A stretch of DNA of 64,000 nucleotides from JASGDN01 sp049840815 (GCA_049840815.1 JASGJI010000010.1:185078-249077); one strand, 5' to 3'. Positions 1 through 8,574 are shown, numbered from the stretch's first letter. Numbers and translations are program-made. Notes: a model not told the origin generated them from the letters alone.

Positions 1-1
1 C

Positions 2-1045
2 GGTGAGATCACGACCGATGCCTACGTCGACATCCAGTCGCTGGTGCGTGAGGTGGTGGCCGACATCGGGTACACACACACCACCCACGGCTTCGACGCC
101 AACACGGCCGGCGTCATCGTGGCGATCAAGGAGCAGAGCAAGGAGATCTCCGACGGCGTCACGACTGCGCTGGAGGTGCGCGAGGAGGCCGATTCGGCCG
201 ACAAGTACGACCTCACCGGCGCGGGCGACCAGGGCATGGTGATCGGTTATGCCGCGAACGAGACCGATGAACTGCTGCCGTTGCCGATCTCGCTGGCGCA
301 CAAGATCGCACGCCGACTGACTGAGGCGCGGAAGTCGGGCGAGATCCCGTACCTGCTGCCGGACGGCAAGAGCCAGGTGACGGTCGAGTACTCGAACGGC
401 AAGCCGGTGCGCGTCGATACCATCGTTGTCTCCACCCAGCACCTGGACGAGGCGACCAACGCCCAGATCCAGAAGGACGTCGAGGAACTCGTCGTGCGCC
501 AGGTGGTGCCGGCTGAGTTGATCGACGCCGACACGAACTTCTGGATCAACCCGAGTGGACGGTTCGTCCTCGGTGGTCCGGCGGCGGACGCTGGCCTCAC
601 CGGTCGCAAGATCATCGTCGACACCTACGGCGGTATGGCCCGGCACGGTGGCGGCGCGTTCTCCGGCAAGGACGCCACGAAGGTGGATCGCTCCGGCGCG
701 TACGCCGCGCGATACGTCGCCAAGAACGTTGTCGCGGCGGGGCTGGCGGATCGCTTCGAGATCCAGATCTCCTACGCGATCGGCAAGTCGCACCCGGTCT
801 CGATCATGTGCGAGACCTTTGGCACGGGACGCATCCCCGACGACGAGATTGCCAAGCTGGTGAGCGAGCACTTCGACCTCCGCCCCGCGGCGGTGATCGA
901 GCACCTGGACCTTCGCCGTCCGATCTACCGGCAGACGGCGGCCTACGGACACTTCGGCCGCCACGACCTCGACCTGCCCTGGGAGCAGACGGACAAGGCC
1001 GAGGTGCTGGCCGCTGCGGCAGGCCTGACCGCCACGGCGGGATAG
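2..1045 (+). CDS. metK: S-adenosylmethionine synthase (5' end outside window)
   Basis: Makes S-adenosylmethionine from methionine and ATP in the cytoplasm (EC 2.5.1.6). The reading frame is already open at base 2 (GEITTDAYVDI), so the gene enters from the left edge; about 50 N-terminal residues are missing against the usual ~390-400. Both family signatures are present: GAGDQGMVIGYA near base 218 and GGGAFSGKD near base 648, followed by TKVDRSGAYAARY. The C-terminal domain is complete (HFGRHDLDLPWE). A very long perfect hairpin follows the stop. Identification is secure; only the start is unseen. Confidence 0.97.
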   Translation, partial: GEITTDAYVDIQSLVREVVADIGYTHTTHGFDANTAGVIVAIKEQSKEISDGVTTALEVREEADSADKYDLTGAGDQGMVIGYAANETDELLPLPISLAHKIARRLTEARKSGEIPYLLPDGKSQVTVEYSNGKPVRVDTIVVSTQHLDEATNAQIQKDVEELVVRQVVPAELIDADTNFWINPSGRFVLGGPAADAGLTGRKIIVDTYGGMARHGGGAFSGKDATKVDRSGAYAARYVAKNVVAAGLADRFEIQISYAIGKSHPVSIMCETFGTGRIPDDEIAKLVSEHFDLRPAAVIEHLDLRRPIYRQTAAYGHFGRHDLDLPWEQTDKAEVLAAAAGLTATAG

Positions 1046-1053
1046 TCCGTACA

Positions 1054-1123
1054 AACGGAATCCCGTAACGAGAAGCGAGCCTCGGCCCACGCCGAGGCTC
1101 GCTTCTCGTTACGGGATTCCGTT
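1054..1123 (+). terminator. 32-bp perfect hairpin after metK
   Basis: Arms 1054-1085 and 1092-1123 are perfectly complementary over 32 bp with a 6-base loop (CCCACG). It starts 9 bases after the metK stop and is followed by a T-containing stretch. The stem is far longer than a typical intrinsic terminator. Confidence 0.85.
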
Positions 1124-1314
1124 GTTTCGATATTTCGTTGGACGCGAGATGAGGATGTGCGGGCTGCAGGTTGCCTCGCGATACGCTCGTGTGCCCGGCG
1201 GTTGGCGCACGGGGAGGGACGAGCGTGCGCGATTCGAGCTACGAACGTAGGCCAGGAAGACTCCCCTGGGCATGCCCGTCTATGCTATAAGCGGAGGAAG
1301 ACGTTTCGCGATGC

Positions 1315-1677
1315 ATGCATTGGATCATCCACGATATGAAGTTCATCATTGCCATCGTTCAGGACTATGACTGCGACAAGCTCCTGCGAGCCGTGACTGA
1401 GGCGGGGTTGCGGGCCACCCGAATCGCAAGTACAGGCGGGTTCCTGCGGGCGGGAAACACCACGGTGTTGATGGGAGTAGACAACCACCGTGTGAATGAG
1501 TGTCTTCAGCTCATCCAGCGGGCATGCCGGTCGCGAGTGGAAGTGAAGATCGACCCGGAGTCGCCAGACCTGGCTGATTGGTTCGCGGCGGGCGTTCACG
1601 AGGTGACGGTGGGTGGGGCGGTGGTTTTCATCACGTCAGTTCGCCGGTTCGAGCGCATCATGGCGAGTCCGGAGTGA
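1315..1677 (+). CDS. Cyclic-di-AMP receptor, PII-like (DarA/PstA family)
   Basis: Small cytosolic signal-transduction protein of the PII-like cyclic-di-AMP receptor family (PF06153 type), which forms trimers that bind c-di-AMP between subunits; its downstream partner is generally unknown. The sequence shows the family pattern: KFIIAIVQDYD at the N-terminus, the ligand loop STGGFLRAGNTTVLMGV, and a C-terminal VGGAVVFITSVRRFER. At about 110-120 residues it is full length. A GGAGGAAG at 1293 lies 14-16 bases before ATG 1315; the family usually begins at the ATG now at 1336, so the start could be either. TATGCTATAA just upstream (1281-1290) could hold the -10. Its stop overlaps a downstream GTG. 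Confidence 0.88.
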   Translation: MHWIIHDMKFIIAIVQDYDCDKLLRAVTEAGLRATRIASTGGFLRAGNTTVLMGVDNHRVNECLQLIQRACRSRVEVKIDPESPDLADWFAAGVHEVTVGGAVVFITSVRRFERIMASPE

Positions 1678-1964
1678 TCGGCCCCGCTCATTCGTCCAGC
1701 CGCCTCGCCGGTATGGCGACACGGGGACGCGATGCCTGGCATGCGCTGCAGGTCGGAGCGGCGATCGCGATCGGTCAACTCTGGTCGGCGGATGAAACGG
1801 GCCGGCGGCTCCGGGAGCCGTATCCGATCGTGCGCGTGGCCAACGACACGATGGACGGATTCGATCCACGCGAACGATTGGATCGACTGGTCCTCACGGA
1901 GCCGCTCGACCTGACGGCAAGGGAATCACCGGCGGTGGGAATGCCCGGCGACGCCCCGAACTGA
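1674..1964 (+). CDS. Small hypothetical protein coupled to the c-di-AMP receptor
   Basis: A 96-residue frame that starts with a GTG inside the stop of the c-di-AMP receptor (GTGA overlap, 1674-1677), an arrangement typical of translational coupling. An internal ATG at 1713 gives an alternative 83-residue product. I do not recognise the family; the protein has a short apolar stretch (ALQVGAAIAIGQLW) and an acidic, arginine-rich second half. The stop lies within the loop of a GC-rich hairpin (1943-1978). If real, it may work with the c-di-AMP sensor, but this rests only on position. Confidence 0.45.
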   Translation: MIGPAHSSSRLAGMATRGRDAWHALQVGAAIAIGQLWSADETGRRLREPYPIVRVANDTMDGFDPRERLDRLVLTEPLDLTARESPAVGMPGDAPN

Positions 1965-1978
1965 GCGCGTCGCCGGGC
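1943..1978 (+). terminator. GC hairpin at the end of the coupled ORF
   Basis: GCCCGGCGACG (1943-1953) pairs with CGTCGCCGGGC (1968-1978); the stop codon at 1962-1964 lies in the 14-base loop. It sits between convergent genes and may act in both directions. Confidence 0.5.
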
Positions 1979-1985
1979 AATGGAG

Positions 1986-2255
1986 CTAGTCGGCGGGGGC
2001 CAGCTCGAGGTGACCATAGCGGCTGTCTGCCGGGAGCATGCTGCCCAGGATCTCCTGCATGGCCATGATGTGACTGCACGTCCCCAGGCTCTCGAACGAA
2101 TGGCAGGAGCAGGTCCAGTCCTCATTCTCGAGGGCGACCTCATAGTCGTCGTGGCCTCCGTGGAAGTGTGCCTTCACACCGGAGAGTGAGATGCGCTCGG
2201 GTTCCTGTGCGTACCGGTGTGCCTTCTCGAGCTTGCTGATCATGCTGGAATTCAT
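1986..2255 (-). CDS. Small SWIM zinc-finger protein
   Basis: An 89-residue protein with the SWIM zinc-binding pattern CxC...CxH (CSCHSFESLGTCSHIMAMQEI), in the middle of the chain. SWIM fingers bind DNA or protein partners; as a stand-alone protein the role is unknown. ATG 2255 is chosen because GGAGTGCAGGATCG lies directly upstream; a longer frame to 2291 lacks a site. The N-terminal part (SKLEKAHRYAQEPERISL) looks like the short helix that often precedes SWIM domains. Orientation is opposite to its neighbours, so it is probably monocistronic. Confidence 0.75.
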   Translation of the reverse strand: MNSSMISKLEKAHRYAQEPERISLSGVKAHFHGGHDDYEVALENEDWTCSCHSFESLGTCSHIMAMQEILGSMLPADSRYGHLELAPAD

Positions 2256-2762
2256 CGATCCTGCACTCCACTTCTGCGGGCACCGCCGCATGGATAACGA
2301 GCGAACCGGGCGGGACAGGAGCCGGGCGAGCGATGGACCAGATGACGAGGGTACAAAAAAGCACCGGCAGGCTGGGCCTGGCGGCGCTTCAGGAAGCTCC
2401 TCGTCGAACTGTTCGCATGTGATCCATCGCAGTCATCTCCTGCACGTGCATCACGGCGCCTACCGTCGATGCGTTCCGGATCCTCTTGCGTGCGAGTATA
2501 GCAATGGTGCTGGGCAAATGCTATCGAACCATGAAAGGTCGTTCGGGCCATGCCATCGGTCGTGTCCTCTCGCCGGGAGAAGCTGGATGGCGTCGCATGG
2601 GTGACCGTATGGGGACCGTCTCGGAGCGTAGGACGTGGTGAAAGGATGCACGGCGAATCCGTCCTGCGGTATCTTGTAGTGTCCCGCCCGGATCGCTCGC
2701 TCCGGGCGCTGCCATGACGATTCGCGCCCTTCGCGCCGATGCACCCGACCGAGAGAAGACGC
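2256..2762. other. 507-bp intergenic region between divergent genes
   Basis: Lies between the start of the SWIM gene (minus strand) and the tail-anchored protein gene (plus strand), so it should hold both promoters. No convincing reading frame, RNA gene or long repeat is visible. GTATAG near 2496 resembles a -10 element but has no clear -35. Confidence 0.5.
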
Positions 2763-3176
2763 ATGCCACAACCGCACCAGAAACGCCGCCCACAGAACCA
2801 GCGGCAGTCGCGACCGAACAAGGCCCAGCAACGCGAAGCCCAGGTGCGCGCGGAGCAGATGGCGGCGACCCCGTCTCCGGAGCTGCTGTCGTCTGACGAG
2901 GACGTCACGACCGAGGAGATCGTCACCTTCGAGGAGAACCCGGAGGTTCCCGAGGTGATGGCGACGACCGAGACCGTTCGGGTTCCTGCGTCACAGAAGT
3001 CCCGGCGCGACGGTCGGCGGAACGCGACGCGGAAGCCCGTCGCCGGGCCGGTCGCGCCCACGATCACGCGGGAACAGGAGTATCAGTTCATTCGCGCCGA
3101 TCTTCGCCGGCTGCTGATTACGGCGGGAACGGTGCTGGTGCTGATGCTGGCGCTGCTCTTCGTGGTCGAAGGGTAG
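2763..3176 (+). CDS. Basic/acidic tail-anchored membrane protein
   Basis: Hypothetical 137-residue protein. The first ~40 residues are rich in Gln, Arg and Lys (low complexity), the middle is acidic (SSDEDVTTEEIVTFEENPE), then a second basic patch, and the chain ends in one hydrophobic segment, about residues 113-134 (LLITAGTVLVLMLALLFVV), two residues from the stop. This layout suggests a cytosolic domain held by a C-terminal anchor. ATG 2763 follows GAGAGAAG; an upstream ATG at 2739 has no site. I do not recognise a family. Downstream lies a palindromic element. Confidence 0.7.
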   Translation: MPQPHQKRRPQNQRQSRPNKAQQREAQVRAEQMAATPSPELLSSDEDVTTEEIVTFEENPEVPEVMATTETVRVPASQKSRRDGRRNATRKPVAGPVAPTITREQEYQFIRADLRRLLITAGTVLVLMLALLFVVEG

Positions 3177-3190
3177 AGTCTGGTTCGATA

Positions 3191-3291
3191 CCGTAGCGGC
3201 GAACCACCAGTTCGTCTGAGTCAGATCCTTCGGCGTTGCTCAGGATGAGCAACGCCGAAGGGCTCAGGGCAGGCTTGCTGACCCGCTACGG
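3191..3291. repeat. Nested palindromic intergenic element, copy 1
   Basis: About 100 bp bounded by CCGTAGCGG (3191-3199) and its complement CCGCTACGG (3283-3291). Inside is a 15-bp perfect stem, CCTTCGGCGTTGCTC (3227-3241) with 3247-3261. The first 20 bases (3191-3210) recur exactly, in inverse orientation, at 30828-30847. This looks like a small dispersed REP- or MITE-like element; part of it could also terminate the upstream gene. Confidence 0.6.
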
Positions 3292-3339
3292 AGAACGGCA
3301 ACCCTATCAACTCAGTTGGAGGATTCCGCACGAAAAGCC

Positions 3340-3372
3340 AACGGGCGACCGGGATTGCCCCGGTCGCCCGTT
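3340..3372. terminator. Bidirectional hairpin after the TPR gene
   Basis: AACGGGCGACCGGG (3340-3353) pairs with 3359-3372; T-runs flank it on both strands. It lies about 30 bases beyond the stop of the minus-strand TPR gene. Confidence 0.8.
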
Positions 3373-3403
3373 TCTGTTTGTCTGCGATCTTGACCCGGTG
3401 GGG

Positions 3404-4273
3404 CTACATCGCGTCTTCGGCTCGCTCGGTGAGCGAGTCGTCGATGTAGATCGACGCGTCCGGGCTCTCCTCACTATGATCGTCGTCGCTCTCGTCGGCG
3501 TCGGACGTGTCGTCCTCCGCCTCTTCCAGCAGTTCGTCGTCATCGCCGAACAGGAAGTCGCTCTCGTCGCGCTGGAAGAGGAGTTCCCGTTCGCGCATGA
3601 GATCCTGCGTCGCGCGGACCTGGCGCGGGAAGGCGATCTTGTCGGCCTGCGCAGGATCGCGGAAGGTTTCGCGAAGGATGAAGCGGAGGCTCTGGCCCGA
3701 AATGCCCAGGGCGTACGCTTCGAACCGGTTGCCGCCTTCGATGAGGTCAATGACGCGGCTGCCCGTGCGGGATTCCACTTCGCCGAGATGACGACCATCT
3801 TCGCTGAGGACGATGAGGCGACCATCGCGGATGGCGAGCTCGAGTTTCTCGCCCGGGGAGACTTCGGCGAGGATGCCGAGTTCGGACGGATTCGCGAGTT
3901 CGTCGACCCAGGTGCGGCCGACTTCCTCGATGAAGACCGCGCTGTTCGGAATGGTGGAGACGGTGGTCTCCTGACCCTCCAGCGACCCATCGACGCGGTT
4001 GTAGAGCATCTCGAGGCGCTGGAGATTGCGCCGGGAGATCATGTTCGCTGCATCGGCCTTCAGGGCCTCGGAGTAGGCATCGCGGGCGGCGGTGAGCTGG
4101 CGGAGCTCGATGAGTGCTCGCCCCTTGCGATTGAGGGCTTCCGCGTCACGCGGAAAGCGCTCCAGCATCTGGTCGTTGAGCGTGAGCGCGAGTTCCCAGT
4201 TCCCGGCGAGGGCGGCGTCCTGGGCTTCGGCGGTCAGTTGGCGCTTCGTCTTGGGCTTCTCGATCCTGGCCAA
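3404..4273 (-). CDS. TPR-repeat protein downstream of miaB
   Basis: A 289-residue cytosolic protein. The N-terminal ~80 residues form about two tetratricopeptide repeats (AEAQDAALAGNWELALTLND; then AEALNRKGRALIELRQLTAA), a scaffold for protein contacts. The rest is a mixed domain I do not recognise, and the last ~45 residues are strongly acidic (DDDELLEEAEDDTSDADESDDD). TTG 4273 is taken as start because AAAGGA lies 9-10 bases upstream; the frame could extend to 4384 but would overlap miaB. It sits 71 bp after miaB on the same strand, so the two are probably co-transcribed. Function unknown. Confidence 0.75.
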   Translation of the reverse strand: MARIEKPKTKRQLTAEAQDAALAGNWELALTLNDQMLERFPRDAEALNRKGRALIELRQLTAARDAYSEALKADAANMISRRNLQRLEMLYNRVDGSLEGQETTVSTIPNSAVFIEEVGRTWVDELANPSELGILAEVSPGEKLELAIRDGRLIVLSEDGRHLGEVESRTGSRVIDLIEGGNRFEAYALGISGQSLRFILRETFRDPAQADKIAFPRQVRATQDLMRERELLFQRDESDFLFGDDDELLEEAEDDTSDADESDDDHSEESPDASIYIDDSLTERAEDAM

Positions 4274-4344
4274 TCTGGAATGTCCTTTCAGGTCTGGCGT
4301 CCGTTCGGTCGTCGGTGTGTGTGGTGATTCGGTGTGCTGGGAGC

Positions 4345-5742
4345 TTAGCGAGGCACGCCGACGGGTTCGCCCATCAGGTACCACGGGCTCGTGTAAGTGA
4401 TGCGAACATCGACGAGTTTGCCGAAGAGATCGCGATCATCGTCGAAGTGGACGAGGGTATTGCCTCGCGTACGCCCGGACCAGCGTCCGCGCGACCTGCC
4501 TTCGACGAGAACCTCGTAGGTGTCGCCGAGACGCTTGCTGTTGGTTTCGGTGCAGATGACCTTCTGCAGCTCCTCCAGCGCCTGGTGGCGGCGGAACTTC
4601 TCCTCGTGCGGAATATCGTCTTCCCACCGCGCGGAGAGTGTTCCGGGTCGGGGAGAGTACATGGCAAGGTGGACCTTGTCGCAGCGGGCCTCGGCAAGCA
4701 TGTCGTAGGTCTGCTGGAACTGTTCGTCCGTCTCACCTGGGAAGCCAACGATGATGTCCGTCGCGACCGTGACTCCCGGCATCTGCTGGCGGGTGTAGGC
4801 GATGCGCTCCAGCCAGAGGTCGCGCGTGTAGGTGCGACGCATGCGGCGAAGCACCTCGTTGTCACCGGCCTGGACGGGCAGGTTCATGTGCTCGCAGGCG
4901 GTCCGGAGCTCGGCCATCGCGTCGATGATGTCGTTGCCCATGTACTTCGGATGGGACGTCAGGAAGCGCAGGCGCTCCAGGCCCGGAATCGCGTCGATTG
5001 CCCGAAGGAGATCGGCGAGCGACGGCGTACTGGGCAGGTCGTGACCGTAGGCGTTCACGGTCTGCCCGAGCAGGGTGACCTCGCGGACGCCGTTGGCGAC
5101 CAGCTGCTCCACCTCAGCGACGATGTCGTTGAAGGGGCGGCTCGTTTCCTTGCCGCGCCGATAGGGCACGATGCAGTAGGAGCAGAGGAAATTGCAGCCG
5201 TAAATGATCGGCACATAGGCCGTGATGCCGGCCCGGCCTGCATCCGTCTCCGGCTGGTAGTAGTGCGGCAACTGGGTGATGTCGTCGTCGAGCTGCGTCA
5301 TTTCCGGCACGAACGCGCGGAGCGCTTCGAAGTCGGAGGGATCGAAGAAGAGATCGACATGCGGGAACTGCTCGCGCAGCTTCTCCTGCTGCTTGGTGAC
5401 CATGCACCCGGTGAGCACCACGGACATGTCCGGGTTCGCGCGCTTCTGGCGAACGAGCGAGTTCAGCTTGCCTGCGACCTTGTCCTCGGCCGCCTGGCGA
5501 ACGACGCACGAATTGAGCACGACGATATCGGCACGCTCGTCGGAGTCGGTGCGCTCGTAGCCAGCCTCCTGCAGCATGGACGCGATCTTTGCGGTGTCCG
5601 CTTCATTCATCTGGCAGCCAATGGTCCAGGTGAAGAACGTCTTGCCATTCGGTGGCAGGCGACGGAGCACTGGCAGGTCGGGTTCCTGCAGCGGTGTGAG
5701 CGGAATGATGGGTTTGGCGGTCCTGGTCATTGAAGCGGACAT
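4345..5742 (-). CDS. miaB: tRNA-2-methylthio-N6-dimethylallyladenosine synthase
   Basis: Radical-SAM methylthiotransferase that converts i6A37 to ms2i6A37 in tRNAs reading UNN codons (EC 2.8.4.3). The UPF0004 domain has its three cluster cysteines (TIGCQMNEAD, LNSCVVR, LTGCMV), the radical-SAM core has CNFLCSYC (CxxxCxxC), and a TRAM-like RNA-binding domain closes the chain (LGDTYEVLVEG...GRTRGNTLVHF). ATG 5742 follows GGAGAG with 7-8 bases spacing and gives 465 residues, normal for MiaB; the open frame continues further upstream without support. The TPR gene follows in the same direction. Confidence 0.95.
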   Translation of the reverse strand: MSASMTRTAKPIIPLTPLQEPDLPVLRRLPPNGKTFFTWTIGCQMNEADTAKIASMLQEAGYERTDSDERADIVVLNSCVVRQAAEDKVAGKLNSLVRQKRANPDMSVVLTGCMVTKQQEKLREQFPHVDLFFDPSDFEALRAFVPEMTQLDDDITQLPHYYQPETDAGRAGITAYVPIIYGCNFLCSYCIVPYRRGKETSRPFNDIVAEVEQLVANGVREVTLLGQTVNAYGHDLPSTPSLADLLRAIDAIPGLERLRFLTSHPKYMGNDIIDAMAELRTACEHMNLPVQAGDNEVLRRMRRTYTRDLWLERIAYTRQQMPGVTVATDIIVGFPGETDEQFQQTYDMLAEARCDKVHLAMYSPRPGTLSARWEDDIPHEEKFRRHQALEELQKVICTETNSKRLGDTYEVLVEGRSRGRWSGRTRGNTLVHFDDDRDLFGKLVDVRITYTSPWYLMGEPVGVPR

Positions 5743-6215
5743 GCTTGGGCTCTCCTCGCGGCACCGGACACACAAGAATGCCCCAGGATGCGAGTCCGGG
5801 AGCATGATTCGATGCCACAGCTGTGCATTATACCCGTTCTTCCTCACATTGGCAGGCGTAACCGGCTTCAGTTGTGGCTCATTTGCGGTGATTTCGGCCG
5901 GCATCGCTCTGTAGAACGTCTCCGGTCGCGGTGTACATGCAGGGGTGATCGCCGCCGAAACGTGTCCGGCCGTCAAACCGTTTCAGGAGACGAGCCAGAG
6001 ATGGGGCGTACCTACGGATCGGCGCGCTTCATCCGGACGCCATTTTCGTTCCAGATTGTCACCAGATGATGTACAGTACAGAGGAAGGATGACCTATCGA
6101 CTTCCGGATGGAAGGTTCCCTGGAACCTGGAGCGAGGGTACCGAGAAGGCATCGCATTCGTGATCATCGGGCGCGATGGGCGGGAGTTGTGGGGTCAGGG
6201 GAAGAGAGTATCGCC
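5743..6215. other. 473-bp divergent intergenic region
   Basis: Separates miaB (minus) from the secreted protein gene (plus). It must carry both promoters. GTACAGTAC near 6071 is a small palindrome, and TTGTCA at 6057 resembles a -35, but no matching -10 at normal spacing was found. A 24-codon frame at 6089-6163 (MTYRLPDGRF...) has a purine-rich stretch directly against its ATG; I do not consider it supported. Confidence 0.4.
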
Positions 6216-7355
6216 ATGATTGATATGCGCGTGATTCGCAGGCGGCTGGTGACGGTCGGGGCGGGGGTCGTTCTGCTCGGTGGCACGCTTGCGTTGCCAG
6301 CTATTCCCGTGACCGCTGGGCCGAGCGCGACGCAGCGCGTCGGCACATTGGCCCAGAATGTGGACTGGATGAGCAGCGATGCTGCCGCGTCGTTGAATCT
6401 GGGCTTCACCATACTGGTTCCTTCCTGGGTGCCATCGCCCTTCGGCGGCGCGCCGTCGATCAGCACCTCCGGCGGGTACTACAGCCTCTACTGGATGAAT
6501 GGCGGGGGAGATCCCACATTCCTCCAGATCACAGGCCAGGTGGGTGGGTCGTTGCCGGGCGGATCGCCCTACGACCTCAACAATCAGCTCTTCATCAACG
6601 CCAGCGTCAACGGCTATGACGCGATCCATGACGTGACCCCGATCTACGATCAGGTCTGGTGGATTCAGGATGGCGTGCTCTACAACGTGAATAGCAAGAA
6701 CCTCGCGGACACCGACAGCCTCAGCTTGGCGAACTCGCTGATGGTGCTCGATCCGGGCACGTCGGGGGGCGACACTCCTACCGAGCCGACGGGGAACAAC
6801 TCCGCCGCATGGCTTTCGGCGCCAGGCAGCGCCCATGCCGGCGATACGGTCACGGTATCGGTCGGCGATGCGGCGAGCGTCAGCCTCACCGTCGATGGCG
6901 GGACATTTGTCGAGACCAATGATGTCGGAATCTACGGCGTGACCAGCGGGAGCTACACCTGGAGCGCGCCGTGGGTCGACTCGGCGACGACATACACGTT
7001 CTATCTCACGGACTCCTACACCGGGGAGACGCTGAGCACGTCCGCGATCACGGTCAGCCCGCAGTCGACGGCTGCCCCGGTAACGCAGGCTCCAGCCACC
7101 GAAGCGCCGGTCGTCGTCGAGATGCAGGTGCCGGCGACGGAGTCTGCTGCCTCCGATGGATCGGGTGGTGCCGTTCCCGTCGCGACGACGGAGCCTGTCT
7201 CTGGCGATGGTACCGGCGTGCGTCTCGCGGGGACGCCATCGGCGACGGTTGCCTCCGACGGAACGGATGGTCCCGCCCGCCCGGTTATTGGTGGGGATGG
7301 AACGGGCGGTATCACGAGCATCGAAGTGCCGACGGGCAGCCCTTATCAGCCGTAG
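6216..7355 (+). CDS. Secreted protein with Ser/Thr/Gly-rich C-terminal tail
   Basis: A 379-residue exported protein of unknown function. Residues 1-35 form a signal peptide (basic RVIRRR, hydrophobic core VGAGVVLLGGTLALPAI, cleavage probably near TAG-PSA). The first mature domain (LNLGFTILVPSWVP...) resembles DUF4367-type extracellular domains, which often read 'l-P-x-x-l-P'; this is only a family resemblance. A middle segment (PGSAHAGDTVTVSVGDAASVSL) looks Ig-like. The last ~110 residues are low-complexity, rich in Ala, Thr, Pro and Gly, as in wall-spanning linkers. ATG 6216 follows GAAGAGAG at 7 bases. Confidence 0.75.
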   Translation: MIDMRVIRRRLVTVGAGVVLLGGTLALPAIPVTAGPSATQRVGTLAQNVDWMSSDAAASLNLGFTILVPSWVPSPFGGAPSISTSGGYYSLYWMNGGGDPTFLQITGQVGGSLPGGSPYDLNNQLFINASVNGYDAIHDVTPIYDQVWWIQDGVLYNVNSKNLADTDSLSLANSLMVLDPGTSGGDTPTEPTGNNSAAWLSAPGSAHAGDTVTVSVGDAASVSLTVDGGTFVETNDVGIYGVTSGSYTWSAPWVDSATTYTFYLTDSYTGETLSTSAITVSPQSTAAPVTQAPATEAPVVVEMQVPATESAASDGSGGAVPVATTEPVSGDGTGVRLAGTPSATVASDGTDGPARPVIGGDGTGGITSIEVPTGSPYQP

Positions 7356-7377
7356 CGCCAGCGAACCAGCGATGAGA

Positions 7378-7410
7378 CGAGGACGGGCCGACAAGGCTCG
7401 TCCTCGTTTT
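7378..7410 (+). terminator. Terminator of the secreted protein gene
   Basis: CGAGGACGGGCC (7378-7389) pairs with GGCTCGTCCTCG (7395-7406; one G-T pair) and is followed by TTTT. Confidence 0.85.
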
Positions 7411-7658
7411 CTGTTCTGTCCCTCATGACGCGCGCGAGTGCGCTCCTGCTGGCGAGGTTGACTGGGTGGTGCGCGGAGTAGACCCAGCGTATACCGCTAC
7501 GCCCGGTCGATCCTGAAGACCGGTCGTCCGACCGATCCCTGGCCAGCATTTTCAGATCGCTTCCGAACGGAATAGATGGCCGAGGCCGATGCGCTGAGGG
7601 TCGCTGCAGATGTGGGATCGGCATTCATGTGTTGAGGTGCGGGATGTGTGAGGACAGT
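7411..7658. other. Intergenic region before the broken phosphotransferase
   Basis: With the terminator just before it, this makes about 300 bases without a gene. GTATAC at 7489-7494 is the only -10-like string seen; nothing else stands out. Confidence 0.4.
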
Positions 7659-8562
7659 ATGAATCAGGGAATCCATTCCGAAGCGCTGCCAGTCGAGGTT
7701 CTTGACGACGTGGCAGAGGTGGTCGGGACAGAGGTCACACTTCTCAATCGCCTCCCCGGAGGCTTTGATGTGGGCGCCATACGCATCCAGATGGCCGGAG
7801 GGGCAGATGCAGTACTCAAAGCCTGGTCCCGGACACACCCCGACCAGCTGGACGAGGTGGTGCGAACACAGCGAGTGGTCGAGCACATGCGTCGGTGCGG
7901 CTATCCCACCCCGGCCTGCCTCGGCGTGGGAGCCACCGCTACGCATGTATGGAGTGTGATGGAGTTCGTCGACGCGACTCCCGCGCCAGAGCTGACCCCA
8001 TCCCTCGTTGAGCAACTGATGGAGATCGTCGAACTCCAGGCAGGCCAGGCCACTGAGTCCTATGACCACTGGTCGTACGCCTGGCGGCTCGCTACCGGTC
8101 GGGAATACGGTCCAGACCTGGCTCCGAGTCTGTCGCGGGCGGTCGCCGGGCTTTCGGGGTATTCCTCGGAGGTGTCAGCCCTGGTTGAGCGCCTGCGGCT
8201 CGCGTGTGCAGACGCTGCGCCCCCACGAGAGGCGCCGGACATGGTTCAACCCTCGCAATATCCTGGTCCGGGACGGGGAGGTGGTGGCGATCGTGGATAT
8301 TGGGAACGCCGGGAGTGGCACGCGGGCGACTGATCTCGCCACGCTCCAGTGGTACACCTTCGAGGATCCATTGGACGGTGCCCGAAGGCGGCTTTGGACA
8401 AGAATGATCGATCTGGTCGGCTGGGAGGGCGCGGCGGTGCCCACAGCGACGCAGATTCTCACGCAACTCGAGTTCCCCATCCGACAGGGCCGCCACGACG
8501 TCATTCCAGGGATCGTCGAGCGTGGCCATCGTGCCCTCGACGAACTGGACGCGCTTCGCTGA
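7659..8562 (+). pseudogene. Aminoglycoside/choline phosphotransferase-like, frameshifted
   Basis: APH-fold kinase relic. The N-lobe lies in one frame from ATG 7659 (after GAGGA): nucleotide-binding NRLPGGFDVGAIRI, lysine region ADAVLKAW, hinge WSVMEFVDATP. Near 8238-8246 homology switches to another frame, which continues FNPRNILVRDGEVVAIVDIGNAGSG...ATDLATLQ to the stop at 8562. An intact homologue would read H-G-D-F-N-P-x-N at this place; here the catalytic His-x-Asp is not recoverable in either frame, so more than a simple one-base slip may be involved. Either a pseudogene or, less likely, an assembly error. The original substrate is unknown. Confidence 0.75.
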
Positions 8563-8574
8563 CTGCGCAAGACC

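Noticed and set aside
3236..5733. Two long plus-strand frames (363 and 472 codons) across 3.2-5.7 kb.
   Set aside because: They are antisense to miaB and the TPR gene, which have clear motifs, ribosome-binding sites and a terminator.
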